DNA of 37,617 bases from Flavobacteriales bacterium BRH_c54 (GTDB lineage: Bacteria; Bacteroidota; Bacteroidia; Flavobacteriales_E; Vicingaceae): assembly GCA_000961845.1 (NCBI GenBank), contig LADZ01000033.1, positions 1-37,617 on the forward strand, read 5' to 3'. The translations under genes and the position numbers were made by a program. Position 1 is the first letter of the stretch. Each line of letters starts with the position of its first letter. Below the pieces are notes generated by a model. The model searched no databases. It worked only from the letters and a program-made list of their open reading frames with translations, and was not told where the DNA came from. Shown here one piece after another: positions 16,508-24,293 of this stretch.

Positions 16508-17758
16508 ATGTATTTTAAATTCATCATAACTGCCTCTTTTTTTGTTTTAGCGATAGATTGGTATTACTTCCGTTCAATTAAAAAGCTAACAGAACCATTA
16601 GCAAAAACTTGGCGAAAATCCATTATTATTGCTTACTGGGTGTTTACACTTATGGTTTTAGGCACACTTGCCTATACCTCTTCATTTTTTATTGAAAAAG
16701 CAGCTATTCCCAAAATTTTAAGAACTTATTTAATGGGATTTATTTTCGTTGTTTACGTCTCTAAAATTGTAGGTATTTTGTTTGTAATGATATATGATTT
16801 ACAATCCATTACCTTGTTTATTAAGAAAAATATTATTAAAAAATTTCGTCCAGAAAAAATACAACAAGACCTTGGTAGAAGAACTTTTTTGAAGAAAACA
16901 GCTATTGTAGCTTCTGCTATTCCCTTTGGTACATTGTTGTTTGGAATGATAAATTCTGCTTTTGATTATACGGTTAGAAAACAACAACTAAAAATCCCAA
17001 ACTTGCCAAAAGCTTTTAAAGGACTTAAAATCATACAAATTTCTGATATCCATACAGGTAGTTTTATGTCTAACACTCCTTTAGAAGAAGCTGTGCAACT
17101 AATAAACAAACAACAAGCTGATATTATTTTCTTTACAGGCGATTTAGTAAACGACATAAGTGAAGAAGCTCTGCCTTTTATTGACACACTCAAGAAAATA
17201 CAAGCTCCTCTAGGTGTTTATTCCGTATTGGGAAACCACGATTATGGCGATTATTTTTACCAACCGGAAGATATTGAAGGCAAACAACATAACCTGAAAT
17301 TGATGAAAGAAATTCATACAAAAATGGGGTGGAAATTACTTAACAACGAGCATCATATTCTTGAAAAAGACAACGAACGTTTAGCAATTATTGGTGTAGA
17401 AAATTGGGGACACGGAATGCGATTTCCGAAATATGGAGATATTGAAAAAGCAAAAAGTGGCTGTTTAAAAGAAGATGTAAAATTGCTTTTAAGTCACGAC
17501 CCATCGCATTGGGAAGCCCAAATATTAAAAGAACACCAAGATATTGCTGTTACCTTTTCGGGACATACCCACGGTATGCAATTTGGTATTGAAATTCCGG
17601 GCTTTAAATGGAGTCCTTCGGAATATATTTACCCTCAATGGGCAGGTTTATACCAACATAATAAACAACAAATTTATGTTAACAGAGGGTTAGGCTTTTT
17701 GGGTTACCCCGGAAGGGTAGGAATATTGCCTGAAATTACTGTTTTTGAACTAGGATAA
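16508..17758 (+). CDS. membrane-anchored calcineurin-like metallophosphoesterase (YkuE-like)
   Basis: The 416-aa protein has three hydrophobic segments (about 5-18, 38-60 and 72-97), then an internal GRRTFLKK twin-arginine motif at 124-125 with a hydrophobic stretch at 130-150. A calcineurin-like phosphoesterase domain occupies about 170-416. The metal-ligand motifs are all visible: ISDIHTG (D180, H182), FTGDLVND, GNHDYGD, LSHDPSHW and FSGHTHGMQFG. The family cleaves phosphoesters, and related YkuE and LpxH/LpxG proteins act on envelope lipids, but the substrate here is unknown. The catalytic domain should face the periplasm if the twin-arginine segment is used by the Tat system. It is divergent from the receptor gene. 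Confidence 0.9.
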   Translation: MYFKFIITASFFVLAIDWYYFRSIKKLTEPLAKTWRKSIIIAYWVFTLMVLGTLAYTSSFFIEKAAIPKILRTYLMGFIFVVYVSKIVGILFVMIYDLQSITLFIKKNIIKKFRPEKIQQDLGRRTFLKKTAIVASAIPFGTLLFGMINSAFDYTVRKQQLKIPNLPKAFKGLKIIQISDIHTGSFMSNTPLEEAVQLINKQQADIIFFTGDLVNDISEEALPFIDTLKKIQAPLGVYSVLGNHDYGDYFYQPEDIEGKQHNLKLMKEIHTKMGWKLLNNEHHILEKDNERLAIIGVENWGHGMRFPKYGDIEKAKSGCLKEDVKLLLSHDPSHWEAQILKEHQDIAVTFSGHTHGMQFGIEIPGFKWSPSEYIYPQWAGLYQHNKQQIYVNRGLGFLGYPGRVGILPEITVFELG

Positions 17759-17815
17759 GTTTTTCTGTAGAATATTTTGTCAATTTTTCTTTTTTTCATC
17801 CGAAAAAAAATTATG

Positions 17816-17823
17816 TAGTTTTG
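17816..17823 (+). promoter_or_regulatory. -7 promoter box before 17840 gene
   Basis: TAGTTTTG fully matches TAnnTTTG and lies 16 nt before the ATG. Nineteen nt upstream the sequence is TTTT rather than TTTG, a weak -33. Confidence 0.4.
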
Positions 17824-17839
17824 GACTTTAATCATCCAA

Positions 17840-18730
17840 ATGAAATCTAAACTTATTTTAATAGTTATGTTATTGAGTACAATAAGTACTTATTCTCAAG
17901 AATACATTGACTTAATTAAGTTTCATTACTCTCCTACTCCAAAAAATAGTTTTGTAGATACCACAGGAAAAGCTCCATTATCGGAAATGGGGTTAGATTT
18001 AACGCTTCCTTTAAAAATTAATGATTCGCTGGCTATTATTACCGGTGTTTTTTGGGAGAATATTACTACTCAATTAGCTCCTAAAACGGAAAACATAACT
18101 ATTTCTACATTTAACCTTAGAGTAGGAATTAACAAAAAACATAGTGAAAAATGGTCGGGAACATATTTGTTATTACCTAAAATCAGTTCCGACCTTAAAG
18201 ACGTTAATAAGAATCATTTTCAGCTGGGCTTGCTAGGTTTGCTTAAACGTAGCTATTCTGCTAAAAAGAGTTATAGCCTCGGGTTGTATTACAACCAAGA
18301 ATTGTTTGGTCCTTTTTTCGTTCCATTATTAGGGATTTATCGCAAAACTGAAAAATGGGAAATTAACTTTACCTTACCCATTTGGGCAGATGTTAATTAT
18401 AGCATCAATAACAAAATGAGTGCTGGAGCAACTTTTAGTGCTTTTGTAAGAAGCTATTATTTGGGAGAGTACGATAGTTACGTGGTAAAGAAAAACAACG
18501 AACTTTTTGGTTATGTGCAATATAAACTAACTAAAAATATTTTGTTACAAGCAAAAGTGGGACATTCTATTGGTAGAAGTTTTAGGGCTTATCCCGAAGA
18601 TGAAAAAGTTGACGTTGGCGTTTCTGCTTTCCGATTTGGTGATGACAGAGAGCAACTCAACCCAGATTTTAAAGATGGCTTAGTTTTTAATTTCAGAATG
18701 ATTTATCGTTTTGATTTAAGTGGAAGATAA
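17840..18730 (+). CDS. exported beta-barrel-like outer membrane protein (DUF6268-like)
   Basis: The 296-aa protein has a Sec signal peptide (MKSKLILIVMLLSTISTYSQ, cleavage after S-Q near residue 20). The mature part shows alternating hydrophobic and polar residues in successive strands (for example YSLGLYYNQELFG, WEINFTLPIWADVNY, ILLQAKVGHSIGRSF) and ends in an aromatic strand FNFRMIYRFDL, typical of outer-membrane barrels. From memory it resembles DUF6268, but a profile search is needed. No partner gene is linked. It has its own probable promoter box and is convergent with the small basic gene at 18791. A 7-bp stem (18729-18735 with 18758-18764) between them may be a weak terminator. Confidence 0.75.
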   Translation: MKSKLILIVMLLSTISTYSQEYIDLIKFHYSPTPKNSFVDTTGKAPLSEMGLDLTLPLKINDSLAIITGVFWENITTQLAPKTENITISTFNLRVGINKKHSEKWSGTYLLLPKISSDLKDVNKNHFQLGLLGLLKRSYSAKKSYSLGLYYNQELFGPFFVPLLGIYRKTEKWEINFTLPIWADVNYSINNKMSAGATFSAFVRSYYLGEYDSYVVKKNNELFGYVQYKLTKNILLQAKVGHSIGRSFRAYPEDEKVDVGVSAFRFGDDREQLNPDFKDGLVFNFRMIYRFDLSGR

Positions 18731-18790
18731 AGAATGTCGTGAAAATCAAAAACTAAAATTCTTTATTTTGCCCCCTAGGATTTTTATTGT

Positions 18791-19090
18791 CTAATTCTTC
18801 TTAAATATCCTAAATAAAAAGAAACCTTTCTTCTCTCCTCTTGCTTTAGCAGCTTTTTTAGCTGTTTTTTTCATTCTTTTTTTGGTTGCCTTAGTCTGAA
18901 TATTCATGTGTCTCTTCTTGCCTTCTTCTATGGATTTCTCTTGAGCTTTCTCTTTCTCCTCTTTTTGTTTTTCCAACATTTTCTCACGTTGCTTTACTTG
19001 TTTAGAAGCTTTTCCCTTTTGAGCACAAGCATCAACAGAAACAACCATAAAAATTGCAAACAGTAGATATGTCCATTTTTTCAACCTCAT
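18791..19090 (-). CDS. small exported highly basic protein
   Basis: The 99-aa protein has a hydrophobic N-terminus (LLFAIFMVVSVDACAQ) that is probably a signal peptide. A cysteine at about 22 could make it a lipoprotein, but the preceding V-D-A is a poor lipobox, so ordinary cleavage after C-A is as likely. The mature part is almost entirely K, E, A and R with a predicted helix or coiled coil, ending in a basic FFLFRIFKKN. It follows the subtilisin stop by 8 bp, so it is the third gene of a YfhO-subtilisin-small protein operon. It does not match a family I know. Confidence 0.72.
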   Translation of the reverse strand: MRLKKWTYLLFAIFMVVSVDACAQKGKASKQVKQREKMLEKQKEEKEKAQEKSIEEGKKRHMNIQTKATKKRMKKTAKKAAKARGEKKGFFLFRIFKKN

Positions 19091-19098
19091 CTTTTCCC

Positions 19099-21699
19099 TT
19101 AGTTTTTAATGAGCTTCAATACCTGTCGTCCATTATTATTAGTTACATTTAAAAAGTAAATACCTTGTTTTAACTCACTAATATCAATATTCATTTTAGA
19201 TTGTACTATTTGTTGAGACTTTAGTTGCTTTCCCAACATATCTATCAATTGATAAGCAGCATTATTCAGGTTATTTTCACCTATTTCTAAAGTTACTAAA
19301 CCATTAGTAGGGTTAGGATAAACTTTCACATTTGTGAGCATATTGTTTTCCTGAATAGTAACCGGCTCTACCCCTTGATACACCCATATATTATCCAAAA
19401 ACAAATTGTTTCCTTGTCTATTAACACTTTCAAACTTAACTAAAATATCACTTCCTCCATAAGCAGCAATGTCTATGTAGTCAGTTCTCCAATGAGAAGC
19501 ATATTGAGGTACAAAATTGTTGGTTAAGGTATCTTTTGTTTGTAAGTCTGTTCCTCCTTTTTTGTACACCTGAGTATATGTTGCTCCACAATCATCAGAA
19601 ACATAGACCACCAAAGTGTCGGCAATAACAGATAACCTCATTTGATAAGCAACATCAAATTTAATGAATAATGAATCTCTATTAGGTAATTTAATTTTAG
19701 GCGTAATTATCGCATCTTTCTGACTCTGACGAGGAGCATAATCATACAAATTAATATATGCTGAATAATTACTATTCGTCAGCCCCATAGTTGCTAGTGT
19801 ATCCCATGTAGTTTTTACATCAGGGTTTTCTATAAACCAATTAGAACTATCTAACTGTGTATTTTCAAAATTTTCGTAGAAAGGCAAAATGGATACTGTT
19901 TCTCTAATATTAAACCTCACCGCTCTTTGGTTATTTATAAAATCAATCTCATTAATACTACTGTCCAAAGACGCTTTTATAAGTAATTCATAATTTCCTA
20001 AAGCTTGTGCGGTAATAGTTGGCAAACTAACATGCGCTGTATCTCCAGGTACTAAAGTTCGTGTAAGCGTATCATAATGAAGTGCTTCATTATTTAAATG
20101 ATACGAAAAATAAACCTCAGAAATAGTACTATCACCTGTATTTTTAACTACTACAATTGGATTAAAATCTTGCTGACATTGAATGTTGTTCGTTGGACTT
20201 AGAATTTCAGTAATCATTAAATCATAAGGAATACTATTAGGAGGAGTTGGTGTATATGTTTGAGCCAAATAATTATAAGCTCCCAAAACATCTATCATTC
20301 CCATTCCGTAAGTATTATCTTCTCCTATATCTCCCAAATCAATTGCAGAATAATATAAGGCTAACAAAATATCTTCTCCACTAACATTAGGGAAGGCTTC
20401 TTTAAGTAATAAAACAGCACCTGTGGCATGTGGTCCTGCCATTGATGTTCCATTATAATTTGCATAATTATTTTGATCTATACAAGATCGTACATTCATT
20501 CCCGGAGCTACAACTTCAGGTTTTATTAAAAGTGAACCCGATAAGTTCGGACATGGAGATGGTCCTCTACTAGAAAAATTAGCTATAGGAAATGAAGCAT
20601 TTGCTCCGTTTACAGCTCCAACTGTAAATGTGTTTACCAAACCTGTAGTTACATATTGCGGTTGACCAATGGTAGTAGCTCCCGGTCCTTCATTTCCCGC
20701 TGAGAATACATTAGCAATTCCTGCTGCCTCAATGGCATCAAACATTTGGGTTACATAACCTGCACATATTGTAGTATCATCATGCGTATCAATTCCCCAA
20801 GAATTGTTTATGGCATCAGGCATATCATGTGTAGTAGATGTATCTCCATCCGGATTAAAAGCAAACTCAAAAACATCAATATAATCTGGAAGTGGTTTGA
20901 TTAATGCAATATTATCTACAATAGGATCTGCTGCCATAAAATAAGCATTAAAAGCAACACCAATAGTATCATTTGTTGCTTGCTCTAATCCCAGAACTGT
21001 TCCTGTTGTATGCGTTCCGTGGCTACTAGATTTATCCACCGGTGTTGGTGCATCTACAGCATACCACGCCTGATTAATAGGTTGATAATTTCCAAGCCAA
21101 GCATCGCTAATAGAAGGATGATTTGGCCAAACTCCTGTATCTATGCTATAAAACTTTCTTGCCTTACCTGTGTAACCCATTGCCCATAATGCAGGTGCAT
21201 TAATAGCTGATAACCCAGGCTCATTACCATTAATAGATTTTTGTGTTTCCGTACCTTTTTCTACTTCTATTGGTTTAGAATGAAAATAATCGTACTCTTC
21301 CACATATTCAATTAATGAATGATTTAAAAGTTGCATTAGCAAGGATTTCTCCAATTCAACAGTCATCATATTAATTAACCAAAACTGCTTAATAGATTTT
21401 ACTTTACTTGCATTTTGATTTAAAAGATTTACTATTTGACTTTGTTCATTTTCTGCCAACTGCATAGCGGTTTTCATTACTTTTTTAGACCTAACATCCA
21501 AAGGAATATTGTTTTCCTTAAACTGTTGATTTATCTGCTGAAAATCTACTTGATTTTTAAAAATTAAATTAACTTTTAAAACACTATTATTATCCACAAC
21601 CGCTAATTTCTCAGATAAAGTATTGGTAATATGTACCGATTGTGCTTTTAGTATTAAACTTAAAGCAGCAAAGGATATTAGGATTATTTTTTTCATCAT
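19099..21699 (-). CDS. T9SS-secreted S8 (subtilisin) peptidase
   Basis: The 866-aa precursor has a signal peptide to about residue 20, a propeptide-like region (about 20-150) and a subtilase domain (about 180-480) with the complete triad. The aspartate is D187 in SIDTGVWP, the histidine H227 in SSHGTHTTG, and the serine S419 in NGTSMAGPHATG; the oxyanion N336 is in SAGNEGPG. Beta-sandwich domains follow (CARDB-like about 490-600, then a MAM/jelly-roll-like region to about 775). The C-terminal 80 residues form a type A T9SS sorting domain: VKVYPNPTNGLVTLE, LIDMLGKQL, then ELKQGIYFLNV and a lysine-containing end. It should be exported through the outer membrane by type IX secretion and anchored or released. 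It lies 23 bp after yfhO-like and 8 bp before the small basic gene. Confidence 0.95.
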   Translation of the reverse strand: MMKKIILISFAALSLILKAQSVHITNTLSEKLAVVDNNSVLKVNLIFKNQVDFQQINQQFKENNIPLDVRSKKVMKTAMQLAENEQSQIVNLLNQNASKVKSIKQFWLINMMTVELEKSLLMQLLNHSLIEYVEEYDYFHSKPIEVEKGTETQKSINGNEPGLSAINAPALWAMGYTGKARKFYSIDTGVWPNHPSISDAWLGNYQPINQAWYAVDAPTPVDKSSSHGTHTTGTVLGLEQATNDTIGVAFNAYFMAADPIVDNIALIKPLPDYIDVFEFAFNPDGDTSTTHDMPDAINNSWGIDTHDDTTICAGYVTQMFDAIEAAGIANVFSAGNEGPGATTIGQPQYVTTGLVNTFTVGAVNGANASFPIANFSSRGPSPCPNLSGSLLIKPEVVAPGMNVRSCIDQNNYANYNGTSMAGPHATGAVLLLKEAFPNVSGEDILLALYYSAIDLGDIGEDNTYGMGMIDVLGAYNYLAQTYTPTPPNSIPYDLMITEILSPTNNIQCQQDFNPIVVVKNTGDSTISEVYFSYHLNNEALHYDTLTRTLVPGDTAHVSLPTITAQALGNYELLIKASLDSSINEIDFINNQRAVRFNIRETVSILPFYENFENTQLDSSNWFIENPDVKTTWDTLATMGLTNSNYSAYINLYDYAPRQSQKDAIITPKIKLPNRDSLFIKFDVAYQMRLSVIADTLVVYVSDDCGATYTQVYKKGGTDLQTKDTLTNNFVPQYASHWRTDYIDIAAYGGSDILVKFESVNRQGNNLFLDNIWVYQGVEPVTIQENNMLTNVKVYPNPTNGLVTLEIGENNLNNAAYQLIDMLGKQLKSQQIVQSKMNIDISELKQGIYFLNVTNNNGRQVLKLIKN

Positions 21700-21722
21700 C
21701 TTTTATATTTGTTAACTGTTTT

Positions 21723-24170
21723 TTAATTTTCTATTACTTTATCCCCTTCTTCTTCCATTCCAGGTAATTTTTTACCCATTTTTGATAAAACAACTACTGC
21801 CAAAAAGCCCACTATACAAATTAATGAAAATATAAAAGTGATATAGCTTCCTGTATAATGTGTTTTAGGGTAAAACTTGAATTCAACTTTGTGCGTTCCT
21901 TCAGGAATTAACAACCCTCTCAATAAATAATTTACACGAATAAATTCAACTTCTTTTCCGTCAATATAAGCTTTCCAATCTTCATTACCTTTGTACCAAA
22001 TTTCTGAGAAAACAGCCAAATTAGTAGTATTTGCAGTAGCTTCATACACCATATTATCCGGATGAAAAGAAGTTAGTTTTACTGTATTTTGAGCTGAATT
22101 ATTAGGTGTGAAATCTTTTAAGTAATCTTTAAAACGTTCATCAACAACTACTGTAGCTTTTGGTAAAAAATCAATTAAAGCCGCCATCTCTTCATCTGCA
22201 TTTTTTACCCATTTAATATTGTCTATAAACCAAGCTGGTCCGCATGCATCAGGATTGGTTCTCGCCATTTCTTGTCCGGGCTGACCAACAATAAAATACT
22301 TTGTATTTAGCATATTAAATACATTCATATTGTTTTTAGCCAACTGGTTTTCAATTATATCTTGATAACGGATAAGTTTTACCGCACTATACCCTCCAAC
22401 ACTATTGTGAAAGTAAGAAGTTTTAACATCATTAAAAGAACTCACAGTTGTATTAAAAACTCTAAAGTATGCAGGGTCGTTTTGTATTTGCAAGTCTGCT
22501 TGCGTTGGTCTAATCGATTTTTCAAATGAAGTTGCTTTGGTAAAGTCGCTATCATTCAAATATCTTTTTCCAACCATCCACATATCTCCAACAATAATTA
22601 CTGCTAAAATTCCAAAAACCACTTTTGAATCTTTTAGCTTTTCGGTAACAAACATCCATAATAAACCAAAAGTTAAGGCAATAATTACAAGAGTTCTTAA
22701 CGCATCAGACTTAAGTAAAGCAATTCTATCTTCAATGAGTACATTTATATCAATACCAGATTCTGCAATTTGTCCGTCATAGGCTCCTTCAAAATCTGAA
22801 AAAGAACCTCCAAACAACCAAGTAAATAAAGATACCCCTCCTAAAACAGCTCCAGAATACATTAAACCTTTTTTAATTTTTTTAGTGCTTGCTTTTTTGT
22901 TTATTATAATATTTAAAGCAGTTATTGCTCCCAACACAACCGCTATGATTGCTATAGAAAGCCACATAGATGGCGTTCTAAATTTATTGTATAATGGAAA
23001 ATTATTGAAGAAAAACTCATTTACAATCAAGAAGTTTTTTCCCCAAGAAAATACAATAGCCATTACAACAACCACTAAATACACCCACCTCAACCTATCT
23101 GAAGAAATGAAAAACAACAATAAAAATAAAAAGATAATTGCAGCTCCCATATAAGAAGGACCTGTGGTAAATGGTTGGTCGCCATAGTACAGTGGCAGTC
23201 CTTTAACATAATCTAACGCTTGTTTTTTCGGTACACCTTTTTCCACCAACATTTCGTAAGTAGCCGAATTTTCATCTAAGGAAGCTCCTCCTGCAAAAGC
23301 TCCAGGTATTAGTAAATTAATGGTTTCTACTTTACCATAACTCCATTGCATGGCATAATCTAAATCTAAGCCTGTTCCTTGTTTTGCGTCCTCTTTGGTT
23401 AATTCAGACTTTCCACCCCTAATGGTTTCTTTACTATAATCAAAAGTTGTCCATAAAGCTGCGGTATTGGCTAACACTCCGATTATTCCAAAAGCTAATA
23501 AAATAAATGAACGTTTAAAAAATACAGGCAACGTTTTCTTTTTTATTGCCTGAACAAACATTACGATAACTATAGCCATTATCATAAAAAAGGCATAATA
23601 CACAATTTGAGGGTGATTTGCCATAATTGCTAAGCCTGTAAATAAACCAGCCAATGCTCCACCAATAAGCCATCTACCTCTGTATGTTATTAATATTGAT
23701 GCTATTAATGGTGGTACAAATGCAAGTGTTGTCATTTTACTGGAGTGACCTGCTTCTATAGATAAAAACAACCAAGTGAATAACCCAAAAGCTACAGCCC
23801 CCAGCACACTCATTTTAGTATCATATCCAAGTATGGAAAGAGCAGTATAAAACCCTAACAGTAAATAAAACCATAACCACATACTTTTAGGCATAAAGTT
23901 TCTTGGAAAAAGTGCTGTATTTAATAAATTAGAATCTGTTTGATATGCTACCTGAAATAACGGCATTCCAGAAAATATTCGTGATGTCCATAAAATCGTT
24001 TCTCCTTTTTCTTTATACTCATTACGTTGAGCTCCTGATGCTGCCGCACTCACTTGATCATGACTTAAAATTTTCTTTCCTTGTAATTCCGGATAAAAAT
24101 AAGCTGCTGCTACCACAAATAAAATTAATACTGCTAAAAGATGTCTTAAAATAGGGTTACTTTTCTCCAT
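21723..24170 (-). CDS. YfhO-family multispan membrane protein
   Basis: The 815-aa integral membrane protein belongs to the YfhO family, which has a GT-C-like architecture. The N-terminus spans the membrane (LLAVLILFVVAAAYFYP), followed by an extracytoplasmic loop with SHDQVSAAASGAQRNEYKEKGE and a FSGMPLFQ motif typical of the family. About a dozen membrane helices follow. A soluble extracytoplasmic domain occupies about residues 560-770 (IWYKGNEDWKAYIDGKEVEFIRVNYLLRG...HKVEFKFYP), and a last helix is near the C-terminus. Gram-positive YfhO takes part in glycosylation of teichoic acids. In Bacteroidota the family's role is unclear, although transfer of a sugar onto an envelope glycan or protein is plausible. 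It heads an operon with a T9SS protease, and its promoter candidate is at 24193-24222. Confidence 0.88.
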   Translation of the reverse strand: MEKSNPILRHLLAVLILFVVAAAYFYPELQGKKILSHDQVSAAASGAQRNEYKEKGETILWTSRIFSGMPLFQVAYQTDSNLLNTALFPRNFMPKSMWLWFYLLLGFYTALSILGYDTKMSVLGAVAFGLFTWLFLSIEAGHSSKMTTLAFVPPLIASILITYRGRWLIGGALAGLFTGLAIMANHPQIVYYAFFMIMAIVIVMFVQAIKKKTLPVFFKRSFILLAFGIIGVLANTAALWTTFDYSKETIRGGKSELTKEDAKQGTGLDLDYAMQWSYGKVETINLLIPGAFAGGASLDENSATYEMLVEKGVPKKQALDYVKGLPLYYGDQPFTTGPSYMGAAIIFLFLLLFFISSDRLRWVYLVVVVMAIVFSWGKNFLIVNEFFFNNFPLYNKFRTPSMWLSIAIIAVVLGAITALNIIINKKASTKKIKKGLMYSGAVLGGVSLFTWLFGGSFSDFEGAYDGQIAESGIDINVLIEDRIALLKSDALRTLVIIALTFGLLWMFVTEKLKDSKVVFGILAVIIVGDMWMVGKRYLNDSDFTKATSFEKSIRPTQADLQIQNDPAYFRVFNTTVSSFNDVKTSYFHNSVGGYSAVKLIRYQDIIENQLAKNNMNVFNMLNTKYFIVGQPGQEMARTNPDACGPAWFIDNIKWVKNADEEMAALIDFLPKATVVVDERFKDYLKDFTPNNSAQNTVKLTSFHPDNMVYEATANTTNLAVFSEIWYKGNEDWKAYIDGKEVEFIRVNYLLRGLLIPEGTHKVEFKFYPKTHYTGSYITFIFSLICIVGFLAVVVLSKMGKKLPGMEEEGDKVIEN

Positions 24171-24192
24171 GAAATGATTTTTAAATATTGGC

Positions 24193-24222
24193 TAAAATTA
24201 ATCACTTTGAACAAAAGACAAA
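24193..24222 (-). promoter_or_regulatory. probable promoter of the YfhO operon
   Basis: On the minus strand TTTG is separated by 18 nt from TAATTTTA, one mismatch from TAnnTTTG. It lies about 22 bp before the ATG of the YfhO-family gene, in the intergenic region behind clpB's terminator. Confidence 0.4.
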
Positions 24223-24234
24223 ATAAATCACAAA

Positions 24235-24272
24235 AAAAATCCTGAAAGGTTATTAACCAATCAGGATTTTTT
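24235..24272 (-). terminator. intrinsic terminator after clpB
   Basis: On the minus strand AATCCTGA pairs with TCAGGATT, with a smaller GGTTA/TAACC helix inside the loop and a run of about eight T after it. It begins about 20 bp after the clpB stop and precedes the YfhO promoter. Confidence 0.85.
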
Positions 24273-24293
24273 AAATGCTAAACATTAATGAAC

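Noticed and set aside
18729-18764. Terminator between the convergent genes ending at 18730 and 18791
   Set aside because: The stem is only 7 AT-rich base pairs with a 22-nt loop, too weak to list as a feature.
22537-23154. Plus-strand open frames inside the YfhO gene
   Set aside because: They lie opposite a long, family-matching membrane protein gene and their translations have no recognisable features.
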